NCBI GenBank assembly: GCA_964644025.1
Contig: CAZXVW010000045.1
Coordinates: 1-24,459, forward strand
DNA: 24,459 nt
Direction: 5' to 3'
Source of the DNA: CAZXVW01 sp964644025
GTDB lineage: Bacteria > Acidobacteriota > Terriglobia > Bryobacterales > Bryobacteraceae
Part shown: piece by piece, positions 1 to 6,242 of the stretch
Position numbering within the stretch: the first letter of the stretch is position 1
Layout: every line of letters begins with the position of its first letter
Made by a program: the position numbers and the translations under genes
The notes under the pieces: generated by a model
The model's input: the letters and a program-made list of their open reading frames with translations, nothing else
Database searches by the model: none
Told to the model about the DNA's origin: nothing

Positions 1-840
1 ACGGACGCCGAAATCGCGCATGCCGTCGCTGACCGGCCATCCGGTCCGTACCGCCTCGCCGGGACGGTACTCGCCGGCCGAAAGGAGGTTCCGTGGGCGG
101 ACTCGGTCTTCAATTCCACCATCCACAAGGTAGGTGACCGCTACGCCCTCTTCTTTGCCGGACATAGCCAGCAGGACGACAACCTGAAGCAGCAGATCGG
201 CCTCGCCGTGGCCGACTCGCTGAACGGACCCTGGCGCAGCGTCACCGACCGCCCCATCATCCCGTTCTCCGGCAGGCCCGGGAGCTGGAACTGCCTTCAC
301 GCCTCGAATCCGGCCTTCCTCCGGCATCCGAATGGGCAGTACTGGGTCTATTACAAGGGCATCTCCGACACCGCGAAACCACCGTTGAGAACCATCGGCC
401 TCGCCATCGCCGATGAACTGGAAGGCCCGTACCGCGACTACCCTGGCAACCCGCTGATCAGCTACGTCGAGCGCGGTGTGGACATCGAGGATCCGTACGC
501 GTTCCATTACAGCGGCAGGTTCTACCTGATCATGGAAGACCGCCTGGGGGTGGCTCGGTACAACTCCGGGCCATACTCTTCCCGGAAAGCCGGCGGGATT
601 CGGCCCGGCCTCCTTTACGAATCCAGGGACGGAATCCGGTGGGGCCAGCCGAAGGTCGCCTACTGGACTTCGGATCATTATTTCGGGGGCCCGCGGGTCC
701 GGATGGAGCGGCCTCAGATCCTGTGGAAGAACGGGCAACCGGATCATCTGTTTCTGGCCATGCAGAGCGGCCGCTACGGCCTGCCCAGTCCCGCAGTGCT
801 CAAAATTGCAGCAGCCAGCCCCGGCACGGATCTGGGATAG
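1..840 (+). CDS. Glycoside hydrolase, five-bladed beta-propeller (GH43/GH117-like), 5' truncated
   Basis: The reading frame is open from base 1 and ends at a TAG at 838-840, giving the last 279 residues of a protein whose start lies outside the window. It shows repeated propeller-blade phrases: a strand with VFNSTIHKVGDRYALFFAG, then IGLAVADSLNGPW, NPAFLRHPNGQYWVYYKG, IGLAIADELEGPY and IEDPYAFHYSGRFYLIMED. These alternations of 'read the sample' and 'compare with control' blades are typical of clan GH-F/GH-J and GH117-type five-bladed propellers, which cleave plant or algal oligosaccharides. The acidic residues in the DIEDPYAF segment are plausible catalytic or substrate-binding residues. An internal GTG at 208 is not the start, because strong propeller sequence continues upstream of it. 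Substrate cannot be named. The next gene is convergent, 95 bp away. Confidence 0.72.
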   Translation, partial: TDAEIAHAVADRPSGPYRLAGTVLAGRKEVPWADSVFNSTIHKVGDRYALFFAGHSQQDDNLKQQIGLAVADSLNGPWRSVTDRPIIPFSGRPGSWNCLHASNPAFLRHPNGQYWVYYKGISDTAKPPLRTIGLAIADELEGPYRDYPGNPLISYVERGVDIEDPYAFHYSGRFYLIMEDRLGVARYNSGPYSSRKAGGIRPGLLYESRDGIRWGQPKVAYWTSDHYFGGPRVRMERPQILWKNGQPDHLFLAMQSGRYGLPSPAVLKIAAASPGTDLG

Positions 841-935
841 CAGCCGGATCAGCCCGCCGCCCCGGTGCCGCCCGCACCAGTTGCACCCAGTGCCAGGACG
901 CGTCCCCCCGCAAGCTCAGCCCCTGGTTCGTGGCA

Positions 936-1325
936 TTACGGGGAGGTGCCGGAGGGAACCGGCCGGCGCCATTTCCGCAGGAGCAAGACAACCGCCGCGA
1001 GGCCGAAAACCAGCAGAACTACCGGCACCACGTTCATCAACCACCAGAGCCGGCCTTCCGGCTCAATGAGAATCCGCATGCCGTATTGTTCCTTATAATG
1101 ATCGAGAATCTCGCGGTCTGTCGCACCGGCAGCCACCATCTGGCGGATCTCCCTCTGCATTTCCAGCGCGACCTCGCTGCGGTGGTCGGCCACCGTCTCC
1201 GAGTAACAGCACGGCGCCAGCATGGCGTGCTCGAGCCGGTCCACGCGGGCAAGCTGTTCCGGCGTCAACCCCGCCAGCAGAGCCGGAGCCAAAGCCATGG
1301 TGGCGATCAGAAGGCGAAGGCTCAT
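936..1325 (-). CDS. CcmH/NrfF-like cytochrome c biogenesis protein with a CC instead of CxxC motif
   Basis: 129 residues with an N-terminal signal sequence (about 1-18), a soluble helical domain (about 20-90) and one C-terminal membrane helix (about 96-117) followed by a basic tail. The middle segment (VADHRSEVALEMQREIRQMV, then AAGATDREILDHYKEQYGMR) is the CcmH/CycL/NrfF three-helix domain, which in the Ccm system keeps apocytochrome c haem-binding cysteines reduced at the periplasmic face. Family members carry LRCxxC; here the equivalent stretch is LAPCCY (Cys39-Cys40), so the first Cys of CxxC is replaced by Ala and a second Cys sits directly before the conserved one. The start codon overlaps the stop of the upstream secreted gene in ATGA (1322-1325), so the two are translationally coupled. 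No other ccm gene is in view, so the role in haem attachment is inferred from family only. Confidence 0.72.
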   Translation of the reverse strand: MSLRLLIATMALAPALLAGLTPEQLARVDRLEHAMLAPCCYSETVADHRSEVALEMQREIRQMVAAGATDREILDHYKEQYGMRILIEPEGRLWWLMNVVPVVLLVFGLAAVVLLLRKWRRPVPSGTSP

Positions 1326-1753
1326 TGGTTCGGTTGGCCTCTCCGATTGTTAGGTCCCCGGCCGGTGCGCCCGCGCCGTGCCCGGCGCCAAAGCGGCTTG
1401 CCGGTCGCGTCCCGGAGCTGGAGCGTCCGGTCTTCCGAGCTCAGCGTGATGCTCGCGGCGATGATGTCGTCCCCGCGGCGGTAACCCTTCACCTCCACTT
1501 CCTCGCCGGCCTTCGGGTTAAAGTTATTCTCTATCAAATACCGGGTGGAGCCCAGAATGACCTTGGTCTTTTTCCCATCGGCGGTCACATCGAGATACGG
1601 CATCTTTTGGCCGGGCATCACCTGCACCCGGTCGATGATTCCTTTCAATTCCGTTTCCCCCCCCAGCGGGCTGGGCGGCGTCCCCTTCGGCTGCTGGGCC
1701 AATGCCACCCCGCAAACGGTCAGGGCCGTGACTGCCATCCAAAGGTGCTTCAT
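1322..1753 (-). CDS. Secreted small beta-barrel (OB-fold-like) protein of unknown function
   Basis: 143 residues. The signal peptide is MKHLWMAVTALTVCGVALAQ, with cleavage probably after ALAQ. The mature part (about 35-120) alternates short beta strands (ELKGIIDRVQV, YLDVTADGKKTKVILGS, EVEVKGYRRGDDIIAASITL) in the way of small OB-fold or DUF5666-like exported domains. The C-terminus is an Arg/Gly/Asn-rich tail that looks disordered and could bind an anionic surface. The ATG at 1753 is preferred over an in-frame upstream ATG at 1768 because GGAGG lies 8 bases before it. The gene ends in a 4-base ATGA overlap with the CcmH-like gene, implying the two proteins are made together; their joint role is unknown. 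I do not recognise a named family with certainty. Confidence 0.6.
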   Translation of the reverse strand: MKHLWMAVTALTVCGVALAQQPKGTPPSPLGGETELKGIIDRVQVMPGQKMPYLDVTADGKKTKVILGSTRYLIENNFNPKAGEEVEVKGYRRGDDIIAASITLSSEDRTLQLRDATGKPLWRRARRGRTGRGPNNRRGQPNQ

Positions 1754-1952
1754 CGCCGAAACCTCCATGCTTCTTCTAGCATAACCGTTGCATCTGGCGG
1801 GCCATTGCTTATCCGGCTGAAAACTCGCCCCGGGAAAAACCCAAATAGTGCAAGAACTGCGCGTCAGGCGGCTCCCGCTGGCAGGAATTGCACCGGAACC
1901 GGCGCCTTGTTGCTCCCACCGCCACGCCCGGCGCGCTGGGTGAAAAACCGCC

Positions 1953-1981
1953 TCGAACTCTCATTCCCCTTGAGAGTTCGA
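1953..1981. repeat. Perfect 10-bp inverted repeat in the 1754-2107 intergenic region
   Basis: Arms TCGAACTCTC (1953-1962) and GAGAGTTCGA (1972-1981) with a 9-base loop, in the 354 bp between two divergent genes. It lies 60 bp upstream of the -35 box of the receiver gene promoter. No T-run follows on the plus strand. On the minus strand GGCGGTTTTT follows, but no minus-strand gene would need a terminator here. It could be a regulator-binding palindrome or an RNA hairpin. The rest of this intergenic stretch shows no ORF that looks real. Confidence 0.5.
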
Positions 1982-2041
1982 CCCTGCCGCGCCCACTTCG
2001 TTATTTGACCAAGGCTGTTCAGTTCCGGCGTACGGTTTCTC

Positions 2042-2070
2042 TTGACACCGGCGGCGGTTCGGCGCATCAT
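2042..2070 (+). promoter_or_regulatory. Predicted sigma-70 type promoter for the receiver gene
   Basis: A perfect -35 hexamer TTGACA (2042-2047), a 17-base spacer, and CATCAT (2065-2070; 4 of 6 to TATAAT). Transcription would begin near 2077, giving a leader of about 30 bases that carries the strong GGAGGGGAGG ribosome site just before the ATG at 2108. Confidence 0.55.
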
Positions 2071-2107
2071 TGAATCAGGTCAGTTGGTCGGAGGAGGGGA
2101 GGTTGCT

Positions 2108-2605
2108 ATGATGGCGGGACCTTACTACAACCTGCCTCAGATATCCCCAGCGGATAAAACCGTCGCCGTCTTGGCCGTCAGCCCTTACGAAGAAGATCAC
2201 GCTTGCCTGCGAACGATCTTCGCCCATTCGAACTGGCAGATTTCCACCGCTCGAAGCTGCCGGGAGGCTATCGAGTTCCTGCAAAAGAACCGGATGGCCG
2301 TTCTGGTCTCCGAGCGCGATCTTCCGGACGGAAACTGGAAGAGCTTATTGGAGGCGCTCGCCCAGTTGCCTTATCCCCCGCTCCTGGTGGTGACTTCCAG
2401 GGATGCCGACGATTCCTTGTGGGCGGAAGTCCTCAACCTCGGCGCTTACGATGTCCTCTCCAAGCCCTTTGACCGGGCCGAAGTGACGAGGATCATCAGC
2501 CTGGCCTGGTTGCACTGGAAGGAGCAAATGGCGCGGGCGCGCCAAAAGCCCGCCGCCAGAACCATGGCGGCCAACTCGCCGAGTGGCATTTCCGCCACTG
2601 CCTGA
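2108..2605 (+). CDS. Stand-alone response-regulator receiver protein with Glu at the phospho-acceptor position
   Basis: 165 residues, essentially one REC domain (about 17-140) and a short Ala/Pro-rich tail with no DNA-binding or enzymatic output domain. Visible landmarks are the acidic patch EED (28-30), the switch Thr96 in VVTSRDA and the invariant Lys119 in LSKPFD. In the beta-3 loop the sequence is SERDLPDG: counting back from the conserved LP, the position normally held by the phosphorylated Asp is Glu69, with Asp71 two residues later. The protein may therefore be a constitutive phospho-mimic or use Asp71. The ATG at 2108 is chosen because a purine-rich ribosome site (2091-2103) precedes it; the longer frame from TTG at 2042 would start inside the -35 box. 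A sensorless histidine kinase gene converges on it from the right. Confidence 0.8.
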   Translation: MMAGPYYNLPQISPADKTVAVLAVSPYEEDHACLRTIFAHSNWQISTARSCREAIEFLQKNRMAVLVSERDLPDGNWKSLLEALAQLPYPPLLVVTSRDADDSLWAEVLNLGAYDVLSKPFDRAEVTRIISLAWLHWKEQMARARQKPAARTMAANSPSGISATA

Positions 2606-2616
2606 AACGGCAGTGG
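2595..2616. terminator. Hairpin between convergent genes (possible shared terminator)
   Basis: Perfect 8-bp inverted repeat CCACTGCC / GGCAGTGG with a 6-base loop that contains the stop codon of the receiver gene. It sits at the junction of two convergent genes, 72 bp apart. No T-run follows on either strand, so it is not a classical intrinsic terminator; a transcript-end stabilising hairpin is as likely. Confidence 0.4.
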
Positions 2617-2677
2617 TCGTATCTCCGCTGGAACCATGGGGGGACTCGGTCTGCCCGCGGGGGGCCCCGCCGGGCAC

Positions 2678-3316
2678 TCAGGCTTCCGGCAGACGGATAG
2701 TAAACTTGGCGCCGGAACTCTCGCGCCGGTTCTCCACGCTGATAGTGCCGCCACCGGCGGTCACCACGGATTTCACGATATGAAGACCAAGGCCGGAACT
2801 CGATGACTTGGTCGAGAAATGCGGCTCAAAAATCCGGGGCAGGATCTCCGGAGGGATTCCGGGACCACTGTCCTCCACCGAGATTTCAATGGCATCCCCG
2901 CACCGGCGGGCGCTGATTTCAATCACTCCTCCGTTTTTCATCGCCTGGGCGGCGTTGAGAAACAGGTTCAGCAGCACTCTCTCCCAGGCTGCGCCCGCGC
3001 CACACAGGCGCAGCCCCGGCTCCACCGTCCGCTCAAACTTCACCGGCGGCGCGTGCAGCGCCCGGAAAAGGTCGCTGGCGAACACAATGGAATTATCCAG
3101 AATCGTCTCAAGATCTTGAGGTTGCCGGGCGCCGCCGAGCAAGCTATCCACGATCCGGCACCCTTGCCTGACGCTCCGCTGAAGCGTACCGGCCACGTCG
3201 TGCCACTTCGGGTCTTTCTCCAACAGGTCCGCTACCTCGGAGACGGACTGAAACACATTGTTCAGGTCGTGGATCAAACCCTCCAGCGTCAAGTCGGCCG
3301 CGGCTTTGTCCCCCAT
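2678..3316 (-). CDS. Soluble sensorless histidine kinase
   Basis: 212 residues comprising a dimerisation/phospho-acceptor domain (about 8-65) and a HATPase_c domain (about 105-210), with no membrane segment and no input domain. His16 in LIHDLNNVFQSV is the predicted phosphorylated histidine. ATP-binding boxes are all present: N-box NLFLNAAQAM (117-126), G1 box DSGPGIP (149-155), F-box FEPHFSTK (163-170) and G2 GLGL (175-178). It should autophosphorylate and pass phosphate to a receiver, with sensing left to partner proteins. The start at 3316 has a strong GGAGGAGG site ahead of it, and it follows aroA by only 14 bases, so the two are probably co-transcribed. The receiver gene at 2108-2605 converges on it and is the nearest candidate partner, although that receiver lacks the usual Asp. 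Confidence 0.85.
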   Translation of the reverse strand: MGDKAAADLTLEGLIHDLNNVFQSVSEVADLLEKDPKWHDVAGTLQRSVRQGCRIVDSLLGGARQPQDLETILDNSIVFASDLFRALHAPPVKFERTVEPGLRLCGAGAAWERVLLNLFLNAAQAMKNGGVIEISARRCGDAIEISVEDSGPGIPPEILPRIFEPHFSTKSSSSGLGLHIVKSVVTAGGGTISVENRRESSGAKFTIRLPEA

Positions 3317-3330
3317 GACGTCCTCCTCCG

Positions 3331-4611
3331 CTAGCCCGTTAACAACCGCAGCGTATCAAAAAACCCGGGGTAAGAGATAGAGGCCGCCTCCGAATTCTTA
3401 ATGAGACATTCACCATCGGCCGCCAGCGCGGCCACGGCGAACGCCATCGCGATCCGGTGATCCCCGAAAGAATCCAGCTTCGCCGCCCGGAACCGCTGGC
3501 GGCCGGCAACGTGAAACCCGCCGGGCGCTTCCTCGATGTCGATGCCCATCCGGCGCAAGTTCTCCGACACCGAGGCGATGCGGTCCGTCTCCTTGACGCG
3601 CAGCTCCGCGGCGTCCCGCACCACCAGGCCCTCTTCGCTGGCGGCGCCGAGAACCGCGAGGACGGGGATCTCGTCGATCAGCGCCGGCACAAGCTCCTTC
3701 TCGATCACGCCGCCCCGGATGCGGCCGCCCTCCACGGCGAGATCACCGGCGGGCTCACCGTGAGCCTGCCGGATGCCCAGTACGCGAATCCTGGCGCCCA
3801 TCGACATCAGCAGGTCGAGCAGCGCCGCGCGGGTCGGATTCAAACCCACGTCCTCCAGCACCAGCCTCGAGCCCGGAACCAACAAGGCTGCCGCCAGAAA
3901 AAATGCCGCCGAAGAGATATCGCCAGGGACCCGCAGTTGTTGCGGGCGAAGACGCGGCCGCCCCTGCAAGCAGATCCGCAGTTTCTCGCTCTCGATCGCG
4001 GCGCCGAACTCCCGCAGCGCGATCTCGGTGTGGTCCCGCGTCCGCACCGGTTCGATCACCGTCGTCTCCCCCTCGGCAAACAGTCCGGCGAACAGCACGC
4101 ACGTCTTCACCTGGGCGCTGGCCACCGGCAGCCGGTATTCGATCGGCCGGAGCCGGCGGCCTTCGATCTCAAGCGGCGGAAAACGTCCCTCGCGGGCGCG
4201 GATAACAGCGCCCATCTGAGAAAGCGGCGTGATAATTCGCTGCATCGGTCGCCGCGAGAGCGATTCATCTCCCCCGATGCGGCTCGTGAACGGCTGCGCC
4301 GCCAGCACCCCACTCAGCATCCGAATCGTAGAACCGGAATTGCCTGCGTTCAGCTCCCCGGCCGGTGCACGGTATCCCGCCAGTCCCCCGCCCTCAATCT
4401 CGACCTCGTTGCCTTCCCGGTGGATCGGCACCCCCAACGCCCGCAGCACCCCCAGCGTGGACTCGCAGTCCGCCCCCGTGGAATAATTGCGAATCCGTGT
4501 CGTCCCTTCGGCCAGGCTCGCCAGGATCGCATAGCGGTGCGAGATCGACTTGTCACCCGGGAGACGCACCGAGCCCTTCAGGGCACGGGCCGGAGAAATT
4601 CTTACTTCCAT
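3331..4611 (-). CDS. aroA: 3-phosphoshikimate 1-carboxyvinyltransferase (EPSP synthase)
   Basis: 426 residues, the usual length. It joins shikimate-3-phosphate and phosphoenolpyruvate to give EPSP, the sixth step of the shikimate pathway to chorismate, in the cytoplasm. Landmarks: PGDKSISHR (Lys21, Ser22, Arg26 bind both substrates), GNSGSTIR (90-97), RRPMQR, SAQVKT, the catalytic-Asp segment ALIDEIPVLAVLG, LRVKETDRI and FGDHRIAMA. The 90-97 loop differs from the GNAGTAMR of E. coli-type class I enzymes and is closer to the GNSGTT form of Bacillus-like enzymes. The gene follows a small secreted-protein gene by 31 bases and precedes the histidine kinase by 14 bases. No other shikimate gene is near, so this is an isolated biosynthetic gene in a mixed operon. 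Confidence 0.97.
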   Translation of the reverse strand: MEVRISPARALKGSVRLPGDKSISHRYAILASLAEGTTRIRNYSTGADCESTLGVLRALGVPIHREGNEVEIEGGGLAGYRAPAGELNAGNSGSTIRMLSGVLAAQPFTSRIGGDESLSRRPMQRIITPLSQMGAVIRAREGRFPPLEIEGRRLRPIEYRLPVASAQVKTCVLFAGLFAEGETTVIEPVRTRDHTEIALREFGAAIESEKLRICLQGRPRLRPQQLRVPGDISSAAFFLAAALLVPGSRLVLEDVGLNPTRAALLDLLMSMGARIRVLGIRQAHGEPAGDLAVEGGRIRGGVIEKELVPALIDEIPVLAVLGAASEEGLVVRDAAELRVKETDRIASVSENLRRMGIDIEEAPGGFHVAGRQRFRAAKLDSFGDHRIAMAFAVAALAADGECLIKNSEAASISYPGFFDTLRLLTG

Positions 4612-4642
4612 CGGTTTGCCTTGTCGCGGGCCGGCGGCCCCG

Positions 4643-5041
4643 TCATTCCTCGATCGGATACGGCCCCGGGTTCCCCACCGTCAGCGGCATCTTCTTGGCG
4701 CTTTTCAGGTCCACGCGGATCTTTACCGTGCGCGGCTGGTCCCGGCAGGCCAGATGAAAAGGCACCTCGTCTCCGGCTTCCAGCAGCTCCTCGGTCACCG
4801 TCACGCCTCGCTGGCTGATGAGCCGGTTCCCGGGCGCCAGCAGCTCGATTTTCATGAAGATCCCGCGGATCGGTTCCTCCCGGTTCACCACCAGGGCGCC
4901 ATCGATCAGGATCCGCCCCGTCTGGCGCGCCGCCGTAAACTCCTCGATCTCGACATCGGGCGGCTTCTCCGGCTTGCTCTTTTGCCCCGCCGCGGACAAC
5001 AATGTTGCCAGTAGCAATGAACAAGCGAGGGTTTTCCTCAT
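4643..5041 (-). CDS. Small secreted protein, Ig-like/FxLYD-type fold possible
   Basis: 132 residues from the ATG at 5041; a TTG directly before it is less likely. A signal peptide occupies about 1-20 (hydrophobic LACSLLLATLLSAAG), followed by a charged KSKPEKPPD linker. The rest alternates strands (RILIDGALVVNREEPIRG, IFMKIELLAPGNRLISQRGV, EELLEAGDEVPFHLAC, RTVKIRVDLKSAKK) in the manner of FxLYD or other Ig-like modules: a core sentence of 'normal value plus added terms'. That reading is a fold guess, not a family match. It is the first gene of a minus-strand run with aroA and the kinase. There is no strong ribosome site, and the divergent glycosylasparaginase start is only 37 bases away. Confidence 0.55.
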   Translation of the reverse strand: MRKTLACSLLLATLLSAAGQKSKPEKPPDVEIEEFTAARQTGRILIDGALVVNREEPIRGIFMKIELLAPGNRLISQRGVTVTEELLEAGDEVPFHLACRDQPRTVKIRVDLKSAKKMPLTVGNPGPYPIEE

Positions 5042-5078
5042 CAACGATCAGTCTAACGAAACAAGGAGTGGAACTTCC

Positions 5079-6179
5079 ATGATCACCAGGCGCAAATGGA
5101 TGCTGAGCTCGGCGGCGTTGGCCGTGCCGGGCTCCGCCCCGGCGGCCGGGCCGCCCCACCTCGTCGTCTCCAGCGCCAACGGCCGGCGCGCCTGCGACCG
5201 GGCGATGGAAATCCTCCGCGCCGGCGGAGACACGCTGGATGCCGTCATCGCCGGAGTTAACCTCGTCGAAGAAGATCCCAACGACTCTTCAGTGGGTTAC
5301 GGTGGCTTGCCCAACGAGGAAGGCGTCGTGGAACTGGACTCCTGCGTCATGCACGGCCCCACCCGCCGCTGCGGCGCGGTCGGCGCGCTCCAGGATATCA
5401 AGACGCCTTCGCGCGTGGCCCGGCTCGTGATGGAACAAACCGACCACATCATGCTGGTCGGTAAGGGCGCCTTGCGGTTTGCGCTCGCCCATGGCTTCAA
5501 AAAAGAGAACCTGCTCACCGAACGCGCCCGGAAGGCGTGGCTGGCCTGGAAACTCTCGCTCCGCGACAGCCGGGGCCACAACAACTGGGGTCCCGGTCTC
5601 GACGCTCCTCCGGACAAACCTTCGGCCGCCATCCGCCGCATTTTCGAGGGAGCAGACGAGGAGACGCTGGCCTGGGCTCGCGACGTCATCACCAACCCGC
5701 CCACCGGGACCATCAACTGCCTGGCGTTGAACGCGAAGGGCGAGATGTCTGGCGTTACCACCACCAGCGGCCTCGCCTGGAAGATTCCCGGCCGCGTGGG
5801 CGATTCGCCCATCATCGGCGCCGGGCTCTTCGTCGACCAGGACGTCGGCGCCGCCGGCTCCACCGGCCGCGGCGAAGAGAACATCCGCGTCGCCGGCGCT
5901 CACACCGTGGTCGAGAACATGCGCCACGGCATGTCGGCCCGCCAGGCCGTGCTCGATTGCCTGAAGCGCGTGGCGCGCAATTACAACAATGATCGCCGGC
6001 GGCTGGAGCGCTTCGACCTGAACTTTTACGCCCTGCGCAAGGACGGCGATTTCGCCGGCGGCTCCCTGTGGAACGCTCGCCTCCGCGACGGAAAACACCT
6101 CCCACGCCGGTTCTGCTACAACGACGGGACCGGCAGCCGCCTCATTGATTGCGTTTACCTGTTCGAGCGCCGGCCGTAG
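5079..6179 (+). CDS. N4-(beta-N-acetylglucosaminyl)-L-asparaginase (glycosylasparaginase), Tat-exported
   Basis: 366 residues of the Ntn-hydrolase glycosylasparaginase family, which cleaves the GlcNAc-Asn bond left from N-glycoproteins, releasing aspartate and the amino sugar. The precursor is expected to self-cleave before Thr211 (in PPTGTINCLAL), making that Thr the nucleophile. The substrate loop GRVGDSPIIGAG (238-249) and TTTSGLAWK (227-235) are very well conserved. The N-terminus MITRRKWMLSSAALAVPGSA has a twin Arg and a short hydrophobic stretch, consistent with Tat export of a folded enzyme. The start at 5079 is set by AAGGAG 8 bases upstream; a longer in-frame ORF beginning at 4818 is antisense to the neighbouring gene and rejected. 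The start of the divergent secreted gene is 37 bases away, so promoters must overlap coding DNA. Confidence 0.93.
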   Translation: MITRRKWMLSSAALAVPGSAPAAGPPHLVVSSANGRRACDRAMEILRAGGDTLDAVIAGVNLVEEDPNDSSVGYGGLPNEEGVVELDSCVMHGPTRRCGAVGALQDIKTPSRVARLVMEQTDHIMLVGKGALRFALAHGFKKENLLTERARKAWLAWKLSLRDSRGHNNWGPGLDAPPDKPSAAIRRIFEGADEETLAWARDVITNPPTGTINCLALNAKGEMSGVTTTSGLAWKIPGRVGDSPIIGAGLFVDQDVGAAGSTGRGEENIRVAGAHTVVENMRHGMSARQAVLDCLKRVARNYNNDRRRLERFDLNFYALRKDGDFAGGSLWNARLRDGKHLPRRFCYNDGTGSRLIDCVYLFERRP

Positions 6180-6242
6180 CTCCGGCCGCCCCGGCGGACT
6201 TCGGCCGAAGCGTCCCGAATAACAAGCGGGAATCCGTTCCCC

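Noticed and set aside
3457..4818. 453-codon plus-strand frame opposite aroA
   Set aside because: High GC makes long antisense frames; its translation is Arg/Pro-rich with no domain pattern, while aroA on the other strand is unmistakable.
4818..5078. N-terminal extension of glycosylasparaginase
   Set aside because: It runs antisense to the secreted-protein gene and would hide the Tat signal; a good ribosome site fits the ATG at 5079.
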